A DNA stretch of 64,000 nt, taken from Pseudomonas gingeri (GTDB lineage Bacteria > Pseudomonadota > Gammaproteobacteria > Pseudomonadales > Pseudomonadaceae). The DNA is taken from NCBI RefSeq assembly GCF_013385635.1, contig NZ_JACAPR010000016.1, positions 62,001-126,000 on the forward strand, read 5' to 3'. The notes beneath the pieces were generated by a model that was not told where the DNA came from, did no database searches, and saw nothing but the letters and a program-made list of their open reading frames with translations. Below are positions 61,973 to 64,000 of the stretch, in pieces; position 1 is the first letter of the stretch, and each line of letters opens with the position of its first letter. The translations under genes were made by a program, and so were the position numbers.

Positions 61973-62077
61973 TCCCAGGCGGGCAACGGGGTCGCCGGCA
62001 AAAGAGGCATCCAGAACAAATCTGTACCAGTATGTACCTACCCCCACCATGGGGCTCACGCTGAAAAGGATCTGAGC

Positions 62078-63253
62078 ATGTCGAAACTCGCAGTACTGTC
62101 GTCCACCCTCGCCGCCCTGACCCTGGGCATGGCCAGCGCCCACGCCGATGTCGACCTGAAGCTGGGCAGCACCGAACGGGTCACCCAACTGTTCGCCTAC
62201 CCCAACAACTGCAACGTGATCTGCTATCGCAACTGGACACTGGAGCAGACCGCCGAGCACTACCTGAACCAGAGCGTGCAACGCGACGGCTACAAGGACG
62301 CCAAGGTGACGGTGAAGACCGACAACGGCCAGTTGTACGCCCACTTCAGCGGCGTTCCGGACGGCTACGACAAACCGCTGGCGGCCCTGCTGGATGCCGG
62401 CGACCTGGCCTACAAGGGCGCCTCGAAACTCAATGCCGATGGCAAGTGGGAATACAGCTGGTACCTGTTCCTGCCGCTGGGCATGGCCCTGGACAATCGC
62501 AAGAGCGTCGAACTGCTGCATTTCCCGCCGGATTACTCGCTGACCCAGGCCCAGGACTACCTGGAGTCGAAAACCACCGACCGCTGGGCCGAGTTGCTGA
62601 CCGACAACGGCATCCCTGCCGAGCAGACGCCGGCCTACCAGACCATCGTCGACATCGCGCCGATTGCCGCGCCGTCCAACGCCGGCAGTACCCTGGAAGG
62701 GGTCTACGGTTATTTCACCGACTACCAGACCACCATGGTCAAGGAAGTCAGCGTGACCGCCAAGGGTACCGCGCTACCGATGGTGGCCTTCGGTGCGCCG
62801 GTGCGTAACTGGATCAAGCAGCAGTATGGGGCCACGGTGGCCGTGCTCGGCCTGGCCGAGATCAGCCCGAGCGCGGGCGTGAAGGTGCCGGTACTGGGTT
62901 CCAACCACCCGAGCTATATCTGGTATGCGGCGGATCCGGCAAGCTACGGCGGCGACCAGGCCAAGGCCGATGCGGCCGGCCTGAAGGTCATGGGCCAGGA
63001 CTTGAGCGCTGCCTGCTGGCAGGCGGGAATGGGCCAGAAGCCGAGCAGCGATCCATCGGCCCAGCTCAAGAGCTGTACCGACAACTGGCAAGTGACCAAC
63101 ACGGAAAAAACCTGTGAACTGTTCTATGTCTCGGTGCGCAACCTGAGCGAAGCCGACGCCGCGAAGAAATGCGCGACGCCGCCGATCAAGACCGAGCTCA
63201 AGCAACTGCGGGCACCGGCGCCAACGCCGACGGCCGCAGTGCCGCATATCTGA
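62078..63253 (+). CDS. Exported hypothetical protein
   Basis: A 391-residue protein with a Sec signal ('LAALTLGMASAHA' cleaved near residue 23). The mature part has two Cys in 'NNCNVICYRNW', four or more in the C-terminal 100 residues ('SAACWQAG', 'LKSCTDNW', 'KTCELFYV', 'AAKKCATPP'), and a Pro/Ala-rich end. No enzyme motif is seen. It follows hscC and the J-protein on the same strand after 105 bases, and may be an outer-membrane or periplasmic client, or unrelated. Confidence 0.8.
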   Translation: MSKLAVLSSTLAALTLGMASAHADVDLKLGSTERVTQLFAYPNNCNVICYRNWTLEQTAEHYLNQSVQRDGYKDAKVTVKTDNGQLYAHFSGVPDGYDKPLAALLDAGDLAYKGASKLNADGKWEYSWYLFLPLGMALDNRKSVELLHFPPDYSLTQAQDYLESKTTDRWAELLTDNGIPAEQTPAYQTIVDIAPIAAPSNAGSTLEGVYGYFTDYQTTMVKEVSVTAKGTALPMVAFGAPVRNWIKQQYGATVAVLGLAEISPSAGVKVPVLGSNHPSYIWYAADPASYGGDQAKADAAGLKVMGQDLSAACWQAGMGQKPSSDPSAQLKSCTDNWQVTNTEKTCELFYVSVRNLSEADAAKKCATPPIKTELKQLRAPAPTPTAAVPHI

Positions 63254-63273
63254 CCAGAGCAACACACCGACCT

Positions 63274-63357
63274 GTAGGAGCCGGCTTGCCGGCGATGGGA
63301 TCGACGCGGTGTTCTGTCAGACCGCGTCGCCTGCATCGCCGGCAAGCCGGCTCCTAC
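63274..63357. repeat. REPIN (paired inverted REP sequences)
   Basis: GTAGGAGCCGGCTTGCCGGC and its near-perfect inverted partner flank an inner pair (GACGCGGT/ACCGCGTC). It is the same class as at 35353 and lies between the exported protein and carbonic anhydrase genes. Confidence 0.92.
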
Positions 63358-63365
63358 ACGTGGGT

Positions 63366-64000
63366 CTAGAGCGAGTCGACAGGCCGCAGGCGATACTGTG
63401 GTGGCAACTGCTCGATCCCGCTGATCGTGGTATCCAGGCTCTTCCAGCGTCCATCCTTGATGCCATAGATGCAACCATGGACCGACAGGCTCTGCCCGCG
63501 ATGCCAGGCGTTCTGGACAATGGTGGTATGACCGACGTTGGCCACCTGCTGGATAACGTTCAACTCGCACAGGCGGTCGACCCGTTCTTCCTCGGTCGGC
63601 AACTGCGCAAGCACTTCGCGGTTTTCGTAATAAAGATCGCGGATCGAGCGCAGCCAGCCGTCGATCAGGCCGAACTGGCGATCCTGCATCGACGCACGCA
63701 CACCGCCACAACCGTAGTGGCCGGTGACCAGGATATGCTTGACCTTGAGCACGTCCACCGCGTACTGGATCACCGACAGGCAATTGAGGTCGGTGTGCAG
63801 CACCACGTTGGCCACGTTGCGGTGGACAAACAGATCGCCCGGCAACATGCCGACGATTTCGTTGGCCGGCACCCGCGCATCGGAACAGCCGATCCAGAGG
63901 AACTCCGGGGTCTGTTGGCGTGCCAGCTTGGCGAAGAACTCCGGGTCCTCTTCCTTGATCGCAGCGGCCCAGCGCTCGTTGTTATCAATCAGGTCTTGTA
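63366..64000 (-). CDS. can: Beta-carbonic anhydrase, start outside window
   Basis: The visible 211 C-terminal residues cover most of a beta-class carbonic anhydrase (Can type), which hydrates CO2 to bicarbonate. Zinc ligands and neighbours are present: Cys-x-Asp-x-Arg in 'WIGCSDARVPANEI' and His/Cys in 'TGHYGCGGVRA'. The protein ends '...YRLRPVDSL' at the TAG at 63366. The N-terminal 10 or so residues and the start lie beyond 64000. Confidence 0.94.
   Translation of the reverse strand, partial: QDLIDNNERWAAAIKEEDPEFFAKLARQQTPEFLWIGCSDARVPANEIVGMLPGDLFVHRNVANVVLHTDLNCLSVIQYAVDVLKVKHILVTGHYGCGGVRASMQDRQFGLIDGWLRSIRDLYYENREVLAQLPTEEERVDRLCELNVIQQVANVGHTTIVQNAWHRGQSLSVHGCIYGIKDGRWKSLDTTISGIEQLPPQYRLRPVDSL

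Overview
The window is ordinary high-GC Pseudomonas chromosome, most likely P. fluorescens group. Three things point there: the conserved blocks hemA-prfA-prmC-moeB-murI and lolB-ispE-tRNA-Gln-prs-rplY-pth-ychF, the typical REP/REPIN repeats (35353, 45494, 63274), and the density of chemoreceptors and major-facilitator transporters. No phage, rRNA operon, CRISPR array or transposase was seen.

Layout. (1) 1-10188: two giant toxin-like genes of the Pseudomonas dermonecrotic-toxin-like (DUF6543-type) class. One is cut by the left edge on the minus strand; the other is a 2169-residue protein with a TcdA/TcdB-type pore-forming segment. A small YkgJ cysteine-cluster gene lies between them. (2) 10257-14989 (minus): hemA-prfA-prmC-moeB-murI, with genes touching or overlapping. 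(3) 15175-22211 (plus): a TPR lipoprotein, lolB, ispE, tRNA-Gln, prs, rplY, pth and ychF. Two related hairpin elements flank rplY. (4) 22288-24811: a two-gene unknown operon and a winged-helix/Fic fusion that lacks the catalytic His and is preceded by helically phased repeats. (5) 24839-35030: two membrane chemoreceptors and an Fsr-type MFS exporter surround a three-gene envelope cassette (OmpA-like lipoprotein, polytopic membrane protein, exported vWA-like protein). I regard this cassette as the best candidate for an undescribed system. (6) 35146-43666: tRNA-Met, LysR/MFS/TetR/aldo-keto reductase/tautomerase, a DMT transporter with a 62-residue His-rich tail, and ddlA divergent from a pgeF-like gene. 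(7) 43919-48210: DyP peroxidase, a Rid protein, a BdlA-like soluble PAS chemoreceptor, a PrpA-like phosphatase and a metallothionein. (8) 48319-53194: a ROK repressor facing an operon of APC permease, ROK kinase and SIS-domain isomerase/deaminase, which reads as a pathway for an amino sugar or Amadori-type compound. (9) 53201-64000: MHS transporter, AtoE, a Tat-exported AcpA-type phosphatase, hscC with its J-protein partner, an exported unknown and a truncated beta-carbonic anhydrase.

Cell-wall functions recur (murI, ddlA, pgeF-like), as do outer-membrane lipoprotein functions (lolB, TPR lipoprotein, OmpA-like lipoprotein). All family calls come from reading motifs by eye; no database search was run.
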